A stretch of 64,000 nucleotides of DNA from Acanthococcus lagerstroemiae (GCA_031841125.1 CM063111.1:37212955-37276954); one strand, 5' to 3'; counted from the stretch's first letter, positions 36,901 to 47,326 are shown. Notes: generated by a model not told the origin, from the sequence alone. A program made the numbers and translations.

Positions 36901-39692
36901 TATTTCATCGATGAAATCTTTTAAGAAGTCTTTTGCGCAAGATGGATCTTTCAGACCTCTGTACAAACCAATGAGAAAAATTGGTTTGTTGCCAATGCAT
37001 CCAAGAATAGGCCAGAATTTCATTGGACTGGAATGAAAGAGAGGTACTCCATCAATATGCACAGTTAGTCGGATTTCAGTAGCATCTTTATCGAACAATG
37101 ATTGATCTGCAAGAAGCGTACGTCGGACACCTTAAACAAAATGATAATTCAATGACAGATATGGTCATAAGTCATATGACATGCATGAGCGTCAACTCCA
37201 TGCGGCAGCCAGAAAGTTTGCCGCATTAAAAATAATTGCAGATTTACTACGCAGGTATATGACAAGTTGAACGGCAAAACCCCCACCGCTCAATGTATTT
37301 TTCATGAAACTGTGGGAATTTTGCCGGCAATTGCAAAAGAATGCCGCATCGAAATTTTGAAAAGTTGACGCTTATGATGACATATAGTGTGTATTATTCA
37401 ATTGTGGATTTGGTGCCAGAATAATTTTTTCAAGATATTGATAGAAAGGGAAAACTGATTTCATTTTACGAGAAAGGGCTTTACAAACACTACCCGATGA
37501 AATCAGAAATACAATTTTTATTCGCTGGTTACAATTTACCCATAACGTCTAAAATGACATGCAATCATTGTACATACCTAGGTATACAAAGTCTCCAGGC
37601 TCCATGATTCTCGACATTGGAGCATCGCTGTACGTGCTTTTCGGTAATAGACTTCGCGGATCTTTCCGAAGTTGGGCAAATATGCTGTTTGGATCTGCCC
37701 TCCTTAGAAGACTGAGTAACGATCTACTACTTCGTACTGTCACCCGTGATGTAGAGAACCAAATTGATAATTCACACTGCAGCTCCTCTATCGACATTGT
37801 CCTTTTTTCTCGGTCTCTTTCCTCATCCAGCGTTTCATCTTCTTCCATGTCCTCATCATCATCGAACAGAAAGTAAGGTCGTACTTCTTCTTCCTAGTTA
37901 ATGAGGCAGAACAGCATAAAAATGATTCCATTGAATGTAGTTAAAGACAGATGAAAAATTATACGAATTCGATAAAGAGCTCTCATGAAATCCCCTAGAA
38001 CTTGAATTCTCTAATTGTTTACTTCAGTAGGGTTCATTTTTCTAAATTAGACAGAATGTGAGGCAGTATTACGTAATATGATAACGGATAAGAAAATTTT
38101 TATACGCATGTACAATACTCTTACCGGATCAGAATTATTATCCTGATGTATTTCTGAAACAGGTGAGCTTAGTGATTCAGTAGTTACATTGCGAGAATCG
38201 TCTTCTTGCTCAGATGATAATTTTTCCGGCGCAACTTCGACTCTCTGGCCTTCATCTGCTTCAGAATCACTTGTAGTCGATTCTGTTCCAGCAGGTTCAT
38301 CTGTTATTGTTGATGGCGATGATACCGAACGAGCTGCAGAAGATGTTGAGGGACGTTCATCCAATGATAACTGTGATTCTTTCTATAAGGTCATACAATG
38401 TTGTATGTATTGTACAGGTCATTATATGCATATGTGTCAACATTCTATGGAGGGAATAAACAAGTAATAATCCATGATGTACTTACATCTTTTTCCAATT
38501 CCGCCTTTCTCAATTCGTAATACTTTGACTTTTTAAGAAAGCCTACACCCGGAAAATAATAGGGATTATCTCGCTTACGTTTTCCATCCATACTGAACAC
38601 GCACTAACGAGAACCACCAACTCTGTACAGAGTATTACGATCGAACAATAATTGCTGCTTTTAGCGTGTATAGTTACAGCGGATGGCAAAATCGCGAATT
38701 AGCGGATTATAAACGTTCGCGAACAAATAACATGAAATGCGAGAACCACAAACTGATACAAATCAGGGTAACTTGCAGAAAACTGAATAGGTAATTGAAA
38801 GGTACACCAACAAACAAAACTGCCCAAAATATGGCTCAACAACGCGATCATCAACTCATCAAAATAATTCAAATCCCACGGACATCACCTGTGGACATTT
38901 TTAACGGAAACTTTTCAGTGTTCATTTTGGCTTTGGGCATCCGCGACATTACATCTTGGGCTCTTTTTCCTCAACGCAACACTTGCGCCACGCTAACGTA
39001 TTGTAATAGAAAGTCTGGTGTTGCCTACAAACTGACGTGACGTGGTAGTATCGCTATGGTAAAACTGTTGTTGTACGTTAAGGGGAGTTGCGACATGCAT
39101 ACGCGGTGCACAGAATGCACACCATAACAAGTTTACATACAAAATTGAGTGTGTATGAGTGTTGTAGTACCCACGTACACGCGGCCGCAGTCTCACGCTC
39201 CTCGATATGTTCAACGGGGATATTATTATTTCAAAAAAATATAGATTGAAACTACTGAGCTAACTGCTATAGTGTGTTTCACAAGTAAGTGGATTACTTT
39301 CTAATAACTAAGTCGGGAAATTTCGCCCGTCATCTTGAAAATATTGTTTACTGATACTGTCGTCGGATGTTGTTCAAGTATTTCTATTCTTATTTTCTAA
39401 TAGTATTATTTTTCAGTTTCAGCCTTACGTATCCTACCGTACCCCTGATATAATACAGGAAGAATTCACTGCATCTGACCTTTTTAATGCAGTCTATGCC
39501 GATAAACTCGAGGAAGACTATAAAAATAAAAAATTAGATGAAGATTGCAATTCTTTAGAACCAAGCGATGCCGAGAAATTAACCGCAACTGAAGCATTCA
39601 ATAGGGCCAGACAAACCGGCGCAGATTTATTCTCTCAGGATAAACCTGAAGTAGATATACCTTGGTATAAAATAGACCCGCCTGTTACGTAA
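16546..39692 (+). CDS. mRpL41: Mitochondrial ribosomal protein L41 (large subunit), 3 exons
   Basis: Exons are 16546-16729, 16828-16928 and 39417-39692, joined in phases 1 and 0 into 186 aa ending in TAA. The gene encodes a structural protein of the mitochondrial 39S ribosomal subunit. Diagnostic matches are NFTKFRLIWRGTE near the N-terminus, GYWIGNRFVLIPEMVPDIVV followed by PDLSKC in exon 2, then QPYVSY, FTASDLFNAVYADKLEEDYK and RARQTGADLF in exon 3, in the order seen in animal L41. The basic N-terminus fits a mitochondrial targeting sequence. The first of two possible acceptors for exon 3 (39415-39416) is chosen because CQFQPYVSY aligns with the usual CKLKPYVSY. Intron 2 would be about 0.34 kb without the 22-kb type III element inserted in it. 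All exons are intact, so function depends on splicing a 22.5-kb intron. Confidence 0.93.
17068..18817. other. Left subterminal region of type III
   Basis: No gene is recognised. The first 400 bp carry many short cgtacc, accaccacg and tacgta motifs, as expected of CACTA subterminal binding regions. Beyond 18090 the string tatggaata recurs at least three times, and a 44-bp tandem duplication follows at 18560-18644. The accessory gene ends at 18818 reading toward this end. Confidence 0.55.
18560..18644. repeat. 44-bp direct tandem duplication
   Basis: The block aataaacaaagtattccat through ccactttttttca occurs at 18560-18600 and again, identical, at 18604-18644. Identity of the copies points to a recent slippage event or an assembly artefact. 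Confidence 0.8.
18818..22588 (-). CDS. DUF4806-like accessory protein of type III element (8 exons, 470 aa)
   Basis: Exons (minus): 22588-22309, 22212-22075, 21996-21766, 21346-21254, 20698-20657, 20573-20341, 19847-19640 and 19005-18818. All phases join without a stop, giving 470 aa. The N-terminal domain carries the EWLIPGERAYWHP pattern typical of this group. Residues about 140-215 contain three imperfect repeats of the form STPVVDR...PPFAESSD. Then come a short coiled-coil (LSELVTHVNALNKRIDTL) and the DUF4806 core: ALDAFEEKLKDPEFRHEF, then NEAVKAQRLCRAVF and NWAG. The last exon encodes VQEWVRN and a basic tail. It lies 1.2 kb downstream of the transposase in the same direction, like its type IV counterpart. 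A role as a DNA-binding partner of the transposase, analogous to plant TnpA, is inference. Confidence 0.78.
22589..23837. other. Spacer between the two type III genes
   Basis: It probably holds the promoter of the accessory gene. It contains the hAT MITE at 23457-23687. A stretch at 22941-22995 (cgtatggctgcgcacgcatg.. and gacaccgcat) weakly resembles 3653-3712 in element Y. No other coding sequence is recognised. Confidence 0.5.
23457..23687. mobile_element. hAT MITE with perfect 8-bp target duplication
   Basis: The ends CAGGGCCGGATTTAC and GTAAATCCGGCCCTG are perfect 15-bp inverted repeats. CTCATGAA is duplicated exactly at 23449-23456 and 23688-23695. A shorter internal inverted pair (gtcgtaggcaa and ttgccta) extends the structure. 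The 231-bp element has no coding capacity. The perfect duplication suggests a fairly recent insertion. Confidence 0.93.
23838..38591 (-). CDS. CACTA (tnp2-like) transposase of type III element (8 exons, 755 aa)
   Basis: Exons (minus): 38591-38487, 38382-38125, 37893-37578, 37130-36695, 36587-36451, 25221-24953, 24664-24393 and 24312-23838. Every junction keeps phase and the sum is 755 aa. CACTA DDE landmarks are in order: Asp253 in HIDGVPL, Asp328 in LADAPAR, a CSKC pair at 347-350, DSMH at about 410-413 and Glu575 in FESF. They match the type IV protein in order and spacing. Residues 36-160 are acidic and Ser/Glu-rich. The protein should cut and join element ends in the nucleus. The 10.4-kb type IV element lies in intron 5, only 51 bp past the exon 5 donor, and no coding base is lost: the codon split across the intron still reads MHLIYLG-VFKRL. 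Splicing of the 11.2-kb intron would be needed. Confidence 0.88.
25713..25966. repeat. Foldback (imperfect palindrome) in intron 5 of type III transposase
   Basis: Arms of about 45-50 bp at 25716-25768 and 25921-25965 are inverted copies (agaagaaaaa...tctagttttatt...aaaaattta). They enclose a centre with ggtgttaac and ggataacacc. It could be a small MITE whose end was the landing site of type IV, which begins seven bases after it. Confidence 0.55.
26000..28431. repeat. Left subterminal repeat field and 5' region of type IV
   Basis: Short tgatgtcaa and acatcaa motifs recur throughout 26000-26850. Within this a unit of about 305 bp is tandemly repeated (about 26100-26400 and 26405-26670; shared cagtcactga, gagttgaac, attgtgcatcaaaagtgagta and tttgatatctattacacatcaaat). 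From 26870 to 27070 gttaccc-rich segments repeat, then comes the hairpin at 27073-27150. A field of gatcgatt variants follows at 27170-27615. No gene is seen before the ATG at 28432. Confidence 0.65.
27073..27150. repeat. Perfect 31-bp stem hairpin (78-bp palindromic insert)
   Basis: GAGGAGTTATCTGTCAAAAG through GCGTCCGTTC (27073-27103) is exactly inverted at 27120-27150 with a 16-nt loop. The right arm and the bases after it (tttgacagataactcctc..atttgtaaatc) also occur at 46533-46561 outside this element, so it belongs to a wider repeat family. Confidence 0.9.
28432..32024 (+). CDS. CACTA (tnp2-like) transposase of type IV element (3 exons, 723 aa)
   Basis: Exons are 28432-28482 (starting MGRRIRKEPRIRY), 29037-29247 and 30115-32024, joined in phases 0 and 1. 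The start is chosen because this short basic exon has an ATG and a good donor (ACA|GTGAGT). The long last exon has its acceptor at 30113-30114, so the extra ORF sequence before it is intronic. The N-terminal 90 residues are Ser- and acid-rich (SSSEDESLSS). CACTA landmarks follow: Asp217 in FIDGVEG, Asp295 in GDAPAR, HCVYC (Cys314 and Cys317), DPMH at 375-378 and Glu546 in FESY. The spacing matches the type III transposase, but the sequences are well diverged, so these are separate lineages. No stop or frameshift is seen. Confidence 0.9.
32588..35480 (+). CDS. DUF4806-like accessory protein of type IV element (8 exons, 439 aa)
   Basis: Exons are 32588-32798, 33072-33224, 33478-33561, 33783-33923, 34084-34337, 34420-34582, 35079-35252 and 35341-35480. 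All junctions are GT-AG and keep frame for 439 aa. The N-terminal domain carries PEEWIFGNYFYYPP and a basic WIKFRIRKI segment, the counterpart of EWLIPG..YWHP in the type III protein. Low-complexity Ser/Lys and Asn-rich linkers follow. A coiled-coil-like stretch (LVTLNKKLDSIQEMVKGI) leads into the DUF4806 core (KALIDFEQKVKDKVFKKEV, then INFLLSVEGDTVKDLTFKLV). The tail is acidic. It lies 560 bp after the transposase, same strand. An untranslated first exon is likely, because the ATG directly follows an acceptor-like ttcag. Function unproven. Confidence 0.8.
35536..35541 (+). terminator. Polyadenylation signal of the type IV accessory gene
   Basis: AATAAA lies 56 bp after the stop codon of the accessory gene and before the subterminal repeats, a suitable place for 3' end formation. 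Confidence 0.5.
35663..36190. repeat. Five tandem ~105-bp repeats at right end of type IV
   Basis: Units begin gcatcaa at 35663, 35767, 35872, 35977 and 36082. Each contains a tacctaa..tgtacc segment, cacatcaattttatg and tgatatttaatttttgcaatcat. Unit-to-unit divergence is modest. The array sits just inside the right terminus, where CACTA transposase-binding arrays are expected, and differs from the 305-bp repeats at the left end. Confidence 0.88.
38592..39218. other. Right subterminal and promoter region of type III
   Basis: This stretch lies between the transposase ATG (38591, minus) and the element end. It has short repeats such as cgctaacgta, gacgtgacgtgg and tacgtt near 38990-39200, resembling those at the left end. 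It must hold the transposase promoter; no clear TATA box is seen. Confidence 0.5.
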
Positions 39693-41761
39693 ATTTAACT
39701 TGGATTATTATTTTTTTCGTGATTAAGTATCCGTACGTTTAAAATATAGTTTTCATTTGTGTCAGCGAGTCGTTATGGTTCTAAGTTTTGGCAGGGTGAG
39801 AGCACGATTAAGTTTCCATTTGTGCCAGAAAAGTGAAAGCCCTTAATGTATCGTTATTTAGTTATTGAACCTTCGATTTACCCGAGAACTTCGTTTTTTT
39901 ACAACATTTATTTCTCATACGTTATATTGTATTTTACGTGTGCTAGGGAAATATGTTTTGTTGAACCGCTGAAACTTGGAGAAATTAGGATATCACGATT
40001 CCAATTCAGTTTGAGAAAATCTGTTCGTTGGTGTATGAATGTCCACTACATACTTAATGCATGGGATCTGCTCACAAGTATATTGGGCTGCTGGAATGTT
40101 ACTACTGCAGACATTTTATTCGTCTTTCATATTTTCCAATTTCTTAACCATTCTGTGTTCCGAAAGGGTTCAGTTTTTCCTTCTGTAATGACTTGTGTAA
40201 CAAGGTCAATACCATGGGTAATGAATCGCCAACATTTTTTGAGATATTGTTGAACACAGTTTTAAAGTGTCTGAATGTTCAGCAAGTTCTGATTCAACAT
40301 TTAGGATTAACGATTCTGACTAAGGCGTAGGGCTTATCTGGACTAATTTGTGTTACGATCTTCCTTGTACGTGTCCTGTGTCCAACTCCCACGCCCGTTA
40401 CTTTTCGTTTGCGATGAGAACATCGTCCCACCTCGCTCATTCAGGATGTGAAACTTGTTCTCCATAGGAGTTACCGCCATTATCACCTTTATTGAACCCA
40501 GGCAGTAGATGAATATTCTTATTACTTTACCCTGATGTTAATAGAATCATCCGATATCCCATCTATTCAGGCGGGAACCTAATCAGCTTGATTCACAAAT
40601 GAAAATATTGAAATCCTTTTTCGGAAACTAATTTACTATATAATATGTTTTAAGGTAGTTAGCGATCTGCTATGATCGAATCTTTTTCGAAAAGTAATGT
40701 TTATGAACGTGATTGTACCTGTACCGCTTGTTTGTACATTCCTGAAGTAGAGCTTATGTTTCACTTACACCTAATAATGCAGTCCAAAATTTAAATAATC
40801 ATATGCAAGTGCTTCCAAGTATCTTCTACGTCAGTAATTGGAATAACCACGATACAAAAATTTTATTGTAACGACATATTCGGTGAAAATATAATAATGC
40901 TTACAATGAAAAGAAAATGTATTAAAATGGAAAATAGGACCTTCGAATTCTTATCAATTCCGATTACTTTTAACTATTTCTTTATTGTCGGAACAACGAT
41001 AATAATTCATCAACATAATGATGTATAGGCTCTAACTCTAAGTAAACGTGTATGAATTAAGAATTCTCGCGTGCGACGTTGGTACCTATCATTCGATCAT
41101 AAGTTTATCGAACTGGTATGGTAGGATTATAGTAAAAATTATTCAGGACTTTGAGATTTAGTGTAATATTCAGCTCGACGCTCGTCATACTGCGTAAAAA
41201 CTTGCGAACGCATAACAAAATGTAAAACGTGAGCTTGTATAAAAATACAGAAGTACAAAATGTTGGTATAAAAGAAACCGCACAGAGTAGTTATATCTGC
41301 TGTTGGTTCTGTGTGTACCTGCACTGTTAGACCTCGCAAGTTGCAGTTTGCTAAGAAATATCTTGGAGCTCGTGTTAATTTTACCGGATGGTTTAATAGT
41401 GATAATTGATGGTATGAAATAATGCAGAAAATAGCGTTGGTGTCTAGAAATGCCCAGAATTTGCACATTTGACTGGTCTCGAATTGAATGAAATGTGAAC
41501 AAAAGGTTTCAAGTATGCAGTGAATCAGGTTTTTGATTTTGAGAATCAAATGAAGTAGGAATTATATGAAATGTTCTAGGTTCTGTGTTGGAACTCATGA
41601 TTTGTAAGATGGATCACGATGGAAAGGTTCAAAAAAGTGTGACAATAGATCTTGTACATTTAATTCTGGGTTCAGCCTTTATACTTATGAATGCTGCGGT
41701 GAAGCACCCACGTGTTCTTTCCCGTAATACCTATGTCCATATGAATGTTCCATGTCATATC
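39693..41761. other. Region downstream of mRpL41, nothing recognised
   Basis: Open frames of up to about 135 codons occur (39846-40253 plus, 41139-41549 minus), but they show no motif I know and look like chance frames in AT-rich DNA. The first few hundred bases probably include the mRpL41 3' untranslated region. Confidence 0.5.
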
Positions 41762-42006
41762 TGTTGAGCTAGAAAAATAGTTCCCGTTGTTTAGTTTAGG
41801 TAATTTTTAAGTTTAGCTTTTATCACACCTGGTTATTTTTTTCTTTCGTATTTTATATCACAAACCCAAAAAACATTAATTTTTATTCTTCTTAGTTGGT
41901 AAGACTGATTTTTTTTCTGTTTACATTTATATATTGTTGTTGTTATTACTGTTGAATACACAATTTTCTAAGTTATGAAAAGCCGATATTTTTATTAATT
42001 TTAACA
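41762..42006 (+). mobile_element. Solo LTR of the BEL/Pao element
   Basis: This 245-bp sequence starts TGTTGAGCTAG and ends TTTTAACA (TGTT...AACA). It matches the LTR at 61521-61766 in reverse orientation almost base for base. No internal retroelement sequence adjoins it. No 5-bp target duplication is seen (atatc against tggtc), so it may be a fragment left by rearrangement rather than a clean solo LTR. Confidence 0.82.
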
Positions 42007-42660
42007 TGGTCCTCCGAAGGCCGAATCAGCGTTCCGTGAAATTTTAAGTCCAAATTACGTTCCCATTCCGATCAAGTTAAGAAGTTAAGTCCGAACATCC
42101 CAGTTTAAACCCTGCTGACAAAACTCCGCCTTCGAAGAGCGCGTTTTTGAAAAAAACGGGCGTTTTAACTAGAAAATCACTTAGAACCTTGAAAATTTTA
42201 CTGGCAGTTTTAACAACTTTTTAATTACGCGCGCATTAGCCATTGCTTTTTGAAAACATTCAACGTGCGAATTTCTTCACGTTACAAAAATGGGCGTTTT
42301 AGAGAAGTAAAGATGGGGAAATTTGCCGGGCGTTTCATCAGTTCTTAATTTACGCGCAGATTCATAAGAAATGTTCAGCGCGCGTATTCTCTCATATCAC
42401 TAAAATGCCCCTTTTTTAAGAAAGAGAGCGTTTTCTGTAATTGTTATACATAGGAAATCGTACGTTTTGCGCGCATGATGTTATACGCGCGAATATGAAC
42501 AGGTTCGAAAACGCCCGAATTATTATAATTTCGTGGCGTTTTCCACATACATCTGCGCGCGCAGATTAAATTATTGATAACGTGAAACCGTTACTGCGGT
42601 TATCTGTGAGGCTGTGACTTGTAGCCTGAAATGCTGAAATTGTGAAACGAAAAACAACAG
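42007..42660. repeat. Imperfect acgcgc/gggcgtttt repeats
   Basis: From about 42130 to 42560 a unit of roughly 120-130 bp recurs imperfectly. It combines a gcgttttt or gggcgtttta block, taattacgcgcgca, and a ttcaacgtgcg or ttcagcgcgcg block. CG-rich motifs are unusual in this AT-rich window. This may be a subterminal region of another transposon; no end is identified. Confidence 0.5.
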
Positions 42661-44685
42661 ATGTTCTTGAAGGATTCAAAACAGGTGATTCGATCAAAAA
42701 ACGTTGACTTTGTAGAGTCAAAAGTATTTGGAGATTTTTATGATAAAAATACATATCTTCCTATTGAGGAAGAACTGAGTTTTGGAGATATGAGATTAGA
42801 CAAGCTAGATTGTGAACAATGTGAGAACATGATAACGAGAACTAGGGCAGATAAGTTAAGTGAAGTAGGGAAAACTGGTGAGAATATCAGTGAACCTGAG
42901 ACAGAGACTTCAGTTAATGAGGCTGCTAATATGAAAACGTTAAACAAGAGTAATGCAGAAAATCTGATAGGGAAGATGGACATCTTTCTCGGTCAAGATG
43001 ACGAATTTGAGTACTACTATGGGGAAGAAGAAGGTGAAAAAGAGGATTCTGTGAATTTAGCTTTCATAGCTAGTATATCAGGATGTGATGAAGAACCACA
43101 AAGTTACAGTGAAGCGATTTCAGGCAGAGAAGCTGTGAAATGGAAAAGTTCCATAGCTGAAGAATTCAATTCACTGGATAAGTGTCACACTTGGGATATA
43201 GTAAAAAAATCAGAAATGCCCAAAAATGCATCCGTTGTTAAAGGGAAATTTGTATTTAAGAAGAAGTTAGAAGCTGATGGAAGTACTAGATTTAAAAGTA
43301 GACTTGTAGCGAGAGGTTTTGCGGATAGCAATGATTACGACAGAGGAGAAATTTATGCCCCTGTGGCACGACTGAGTGATGTACGATTTGTATTATCAGC
43401 CGCCAACAAATATGGATTGAAGTTGACTCAGTATGATGTAAAAACGGCCTTTTTAAATGGGGATCTAGAAAAGGATGTATATATGGAGATTCCAGATGGC
43501 TTATATGAGAGAATCAAAGATAAATTTGAGAACATAACTGAGCAAGGTGTCAAGAAGAGATTTATTTGTAAACTGAAACGATCAATGTATGGACTAAAAG
43601 TCTCACCAAAGCGATGGTATGTGAAGTTTGTAAAGGCCATGCAAAAATTAAGGTTTGAGAAGTACCCCTTTCAGTCTTGTCTTTTTATGTGGAGGAACAA
43701 AAATAAATTTGCTTGTTTATTACTCTATGTAGACGATATCCTATTGGCATCAAACTGTGACAATAAGATGGAAGAGATTGAGAAATCTCTTCATGGTGAA
43801 TTTGAAATGACTAATCTGGGTACACCTAGAAAATTCTTAGGACTTGAGATAGAAAGAGATTACCACACTAACAGGATAAGAATTTCACAAAAGAAATTGG
43901 TTGACTCAATTTTAAAGAAATTTAACTTCAGTGATGCAAAAAATTATGTCACTACTCCTATGCGACCTTCGGGAACATTGAGGAAAGAGAAAGAATCAGA
44001 AGAAGCAGAACTGTGCTTGAAGAAATTTCCTTATCGTCAAATCATAGGATCTCTGTTATATCTTCAAGGGGGAACAAGACCGGACATTACGTTTAGTGTA
44101 AATGTATTAAGTAGAAAACAAGCGAACTTTAATGAGAATGATTGCAGAGATGTTAAGAGAGTGCTGCGATATCTAAAAAGGACAAGGGACTTAGGACTTG
44201 AATTTTGCAGTAAGGGAAATGAGATAAAATGCTACCCCGACGCATCTCTGGGTCTAAATGATGAGAAGGGACAATCAACTAGTGGCTATGTGATTACAAT
44301 TTTTGATGATTTGATTATGTGGCGTACAAGCCGTCAAAAACACGTTGCTTTATCTTCAGCTGAGGCTGAATACATTGCCTTAAGTCTAGCATGTCGTGAT
44401 TTAACAAGCCTGAATGAGATGGTGAGAAGAATACTACATGAGAATACTACACCAACAGTCTATGAGGACAATAAAGCCGCTATCGAGTTAGCTAAAACAG
44501 ATGAATCAAAGACGTTGAAGCATATTGTTAACCTGTGCTACCATTATGCACGACAACAAGTACAGGAAGGAAAAATTAAAATAGAGTGGATTAGCACAAA
44601 ACATCAATTAGGAGATTTTTTCACCAAATCACTGCCTAAGTTTAAATTTATTGAATTTCGTGATCAATTAATGGCAAAGGTCTGA
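42661..44685 (+). pseudogene. Copia retrotransposon pol, 5'-truncated (RT and RNase H)
   Basis: The open frame (674 codons) carries the Copia reverse transcriptase: YDVKTAFLNG with its Asp near residue 259 and YVDD at 356-359. RNase H follows with SSAEAEY near 566, then the tail HQLGDFFTKSLP. The frame opens with DSKQVIRSKNVDF, the stretch that normally follows integrase, and an in-frame stop lies upstream at 42643. Gag, protease and integrase are therefore missing, as is a 5' LTR. The RNase H Asp motif reads YPDASLG instead of the usual YSDADWAG. A 3' LTR follows at 45008. The remaining frame is uninterrupted, so truncation is fairly recent or the copy was selected until then. Confidence 0.9.
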
Positions 44686-45007
44686 TCTCTGTCTAATGTT
44701 GTTGTTGTTCTTTCTTTTTGTACAGATAAATGGAAGTAATATGAAGACGACGAGATGTAATAAGAAGACTATTACTTGTGTTTGTTCAATTTTTTAATGT
44801 TTACTCGATTATCTTTCATAGATCATCGACAGTAGAGACGTTTCAATTACAATAAATCTACACCTTGAAGTATAAGATGAATTCATTATTGAGAAGCCAG
44901 ATGGTTGTTGGAAGAGAAGGTGAATGTAAGTGATTAAATGAGATGTGTCGAAAAAATGAATATATAGAAGACGAGAATTTCTGGTGAATCAGTAGCCGTG
45001 GAGGGAG

Positions 45008-45412
45008 TGTCACAAAGTCGGTATACGTTACTGATTCACTGTTGTCCCACTTGGTAACACTGGACGGATCCGAGAGTCTCTTCCAAGTTAGATGTTTATT
45101 TACACATGCGGTTACCTTATATGTACTAGAAGTTGAGAAACTGATTAATATAATAATAATGATTACACCGTTTTATTTCAAAACACTCGACAAAAAGCAT
45201 TATCATTATCACTCTTATCAAATCACGCGAAAGGTAAACAGAAGAATGACAGACAGTAACGTTGTAGGTTGTAAAGAGGTGAACTTTGTCTGCAGATCAT
45301 TCCTGTACTTCTGTCTCATCAGTCATCACTTTTATTGATTAAAGAAACTATCAGTCATCAGCCAGACATTACTTACAGAACAAGCGACCTCGCGGATCGC
45401 GAGGTAGTAACA
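45008..45412 (+). mobile_element. Probable 3' LTR of the Copia element
   Basis: A purine tract (gtggagggag) precedes TGTCACAAAGTCGG, and a TG...CA segment of 405 bp ends in GAGGTAGTAACA. It starts 322 bp after the pol stop. With no 5' LTR to compare, the borders rest on the polypurine tract and the TGT/ACA ends only. Confidence 0.6.
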
Positions 45413-47326
45413 GGGTGTTTGCCATGGGACTATGCAAATTGTAGAAGCGCTAGTGTAGAATAGGTATTTTTTGATAAGCGAATGATGCTCAGAATCTTCG
45501 ACCATCTAAATCTGAAGTAGTCTTCTTTTCGTTTTTCCCCCCACCAGACCCGGGAACATAAAAGCACAGGACGCTACACGCACATCATGGAAGTTCAAGG
45601 CTTCGAACTCTGAAGCTGCAATCACGGGGCAGACTGATAAACACAGAACATACTAGAAAACTAGAATACATTTCGATTTTCCGTTTAATTCATTCCAAGT
45701 GACAAGCAGAAATCAAACACTCTACCTTTGCAAGACAAACAATAAATTCAAAGGAAATAAATCCAAGGAATTTAAAAAGTCAGGAGTTTCAAGGAATATG
45801 AACTGTCAACTGCTGATAACAATTCAGAGGGACAGGAATTTTGTTTCGATTCAAATAAACGAGGAATTTTACTTCCATTCAAATAAAGTTGTGTTCTCAC
45901 TTCAGAAAACGCACATTAATGTGTGCTCACTCCTCATTACAATTGTTTATAAGACGAAAAGACATTAGCTCTATGCTCCACTCCTGTGAATTCGTGAACT
46001 GTTCATGCAAGAAAAATAATCTGTCATTTCAAAAACAGAACGTGATCTGCCAATTATTTATTCACGTTTTTCATCAATTCCGCTACACGATTATAATAGA
46101 AGTTCAAATTTGTGGTTGAAGGCATGTTGATGGTTTTGGATGATTCCTCATTCCTGACTGATAATGAAAGAGGAAAGTAAATAGTAAAAGGAGAAACGAA
46201 ATATTCGTGAAAGACCTCTGAAACAGAATACCAAAATTACCAATTACTTAATACTGCTAACATATTTATGAGACATAACTCACATCGCATTATTCCTAGG
46301 AAAATTTCCAGATAAGAGTACCATAGAATGTTGCATGTACTTAGTTTGATTCAAATACATTATACACGCTAATTCAACTGAGAACCCATTTCATACAAAT
46401 AAACAATACACTTACTTCTTCTAAATCCAGTTAATGTCTTCACTTTCTTTGAGGAAATAGTTCCTTTTGTAGAACAGTACGAGTTGCACAATACTGTCAT
46501 GAGTAAAATATGAAATTACGAAATAAAACGCATTTGACAGATAACTCCTCATTTGTAAATCGAACTACAGGCCTTCGCCTTAAAACTGATCTAACAATCT
46601 AAACGCAACTGAGCTAAAACTGAACTATGATCAGAAAACAATTCACTCTTATTTAGAGAAAAACTAGAAATACAAAATACTAATGAGTATCGAGAAACAG
46701 AATAATCGTCAGTAATCAATCATCAGCCGATTCGTAATTATTGGCAACAGATTACAGATTTTACGCCATTATATTAGCATAGCGGAAGCTTCACTGCTCG
46801 AAACCTGGAAGAGAATAAGTATATCAAAATTACCATAAATACTATGCCTGCATCGCCATATGCTCCATCAAACATAATTCACATCACATTATTCCTTGAA
46901 AATTTTACTGATAAGAGTATCAGGGAAAGTTGTACTAGTTTCCAGGTTCGATTCAAAGAAATTTTACCTTAACTGAACTGAGGACTCATTTCAAATATCA
47001 ACAAACAACAAACTTACCTCTTCTAAATCCTGTTATACAAATTTTACACAGTTTGAGCGTATACATTTTTGCATAGCAGGAATCCTGAATCTAGTTTATA
47101 TAAGCGGTTGACAAACAACAAACTTACCGCTTCTAAATCCAGTTATACAAATTTTACATAGTGTTTGAGCGTATACATTTTTGCATAGCAGGAATCCTGA
47201 ATCTAGTTTATATAAGCGGTTGATAGTATTGAAGACCTTCTTCTGGATGCGACTCATAGGATTTCAAATAATATTTACGAGCTTGTTCTTGGTTGGATGG
47301 ATAATAGCAGGAATCCTGAATCTAGT
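45413..47326 (-). other. Region of repeated exon-like units of an unidentified minus-strand gene
   Basis: Three minus-strand segments end in the same way, ctggatttagaag(n)ggtaagt or similar, at about 47100, 47015 and 46425. Each would code for a short Cys-containing exon ending in TGFRR or TGFRS before a splice donor (for example CKNVYAQTLCKICITGFRS). The intronic sequence beside them is also repeated (46180-46420 against 46830-47010; 46607-46680 against 54225-54290). This looks like an array of duplicated small exons. No protein family is recognised, and exon borders are uncertain. Confidence 0.35.

Larger units (their letters stand above)
17068..39218 (-). mobile_element. Type III CACTA/EnSpm-like element in mRpL41 intron 2
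   Basis: The element starts CCCGTTGAACAT and ends ATGTTCAACGGG. GA flanks both sides (17066-17067 and 39219-39220), a 2-bp target duplication. It holds two minus-strand genes in tandem, a tnp2-like transposase (38591 to 23838) and a DUF4806-like accessory gene (22588 to 18818). Both have fully consistent exon phases. About 10.4 kb of its length is the nested type IV element, so the original was about 11.7 kb. It also carries a hAT MITE and a foldback element. Because coding capacity is intact apart from intronic insertions, it may still be, or recently was, autonomous (inference). Confidence 0.92.

Noticed and set aside
39846..40253. 135-codon frame downstream of mRpL41
   Set aside because: Hydrophobic and AT-driven composition, no motif, no splice or start context; likely 3' flank.
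42080..42120. Resemblance of gttaagaagttaagtccgaacatccc to a 5S rRNA segment
   Set aside because: The match is limited to a short phrase; the rest of the 5S sequence is absent.
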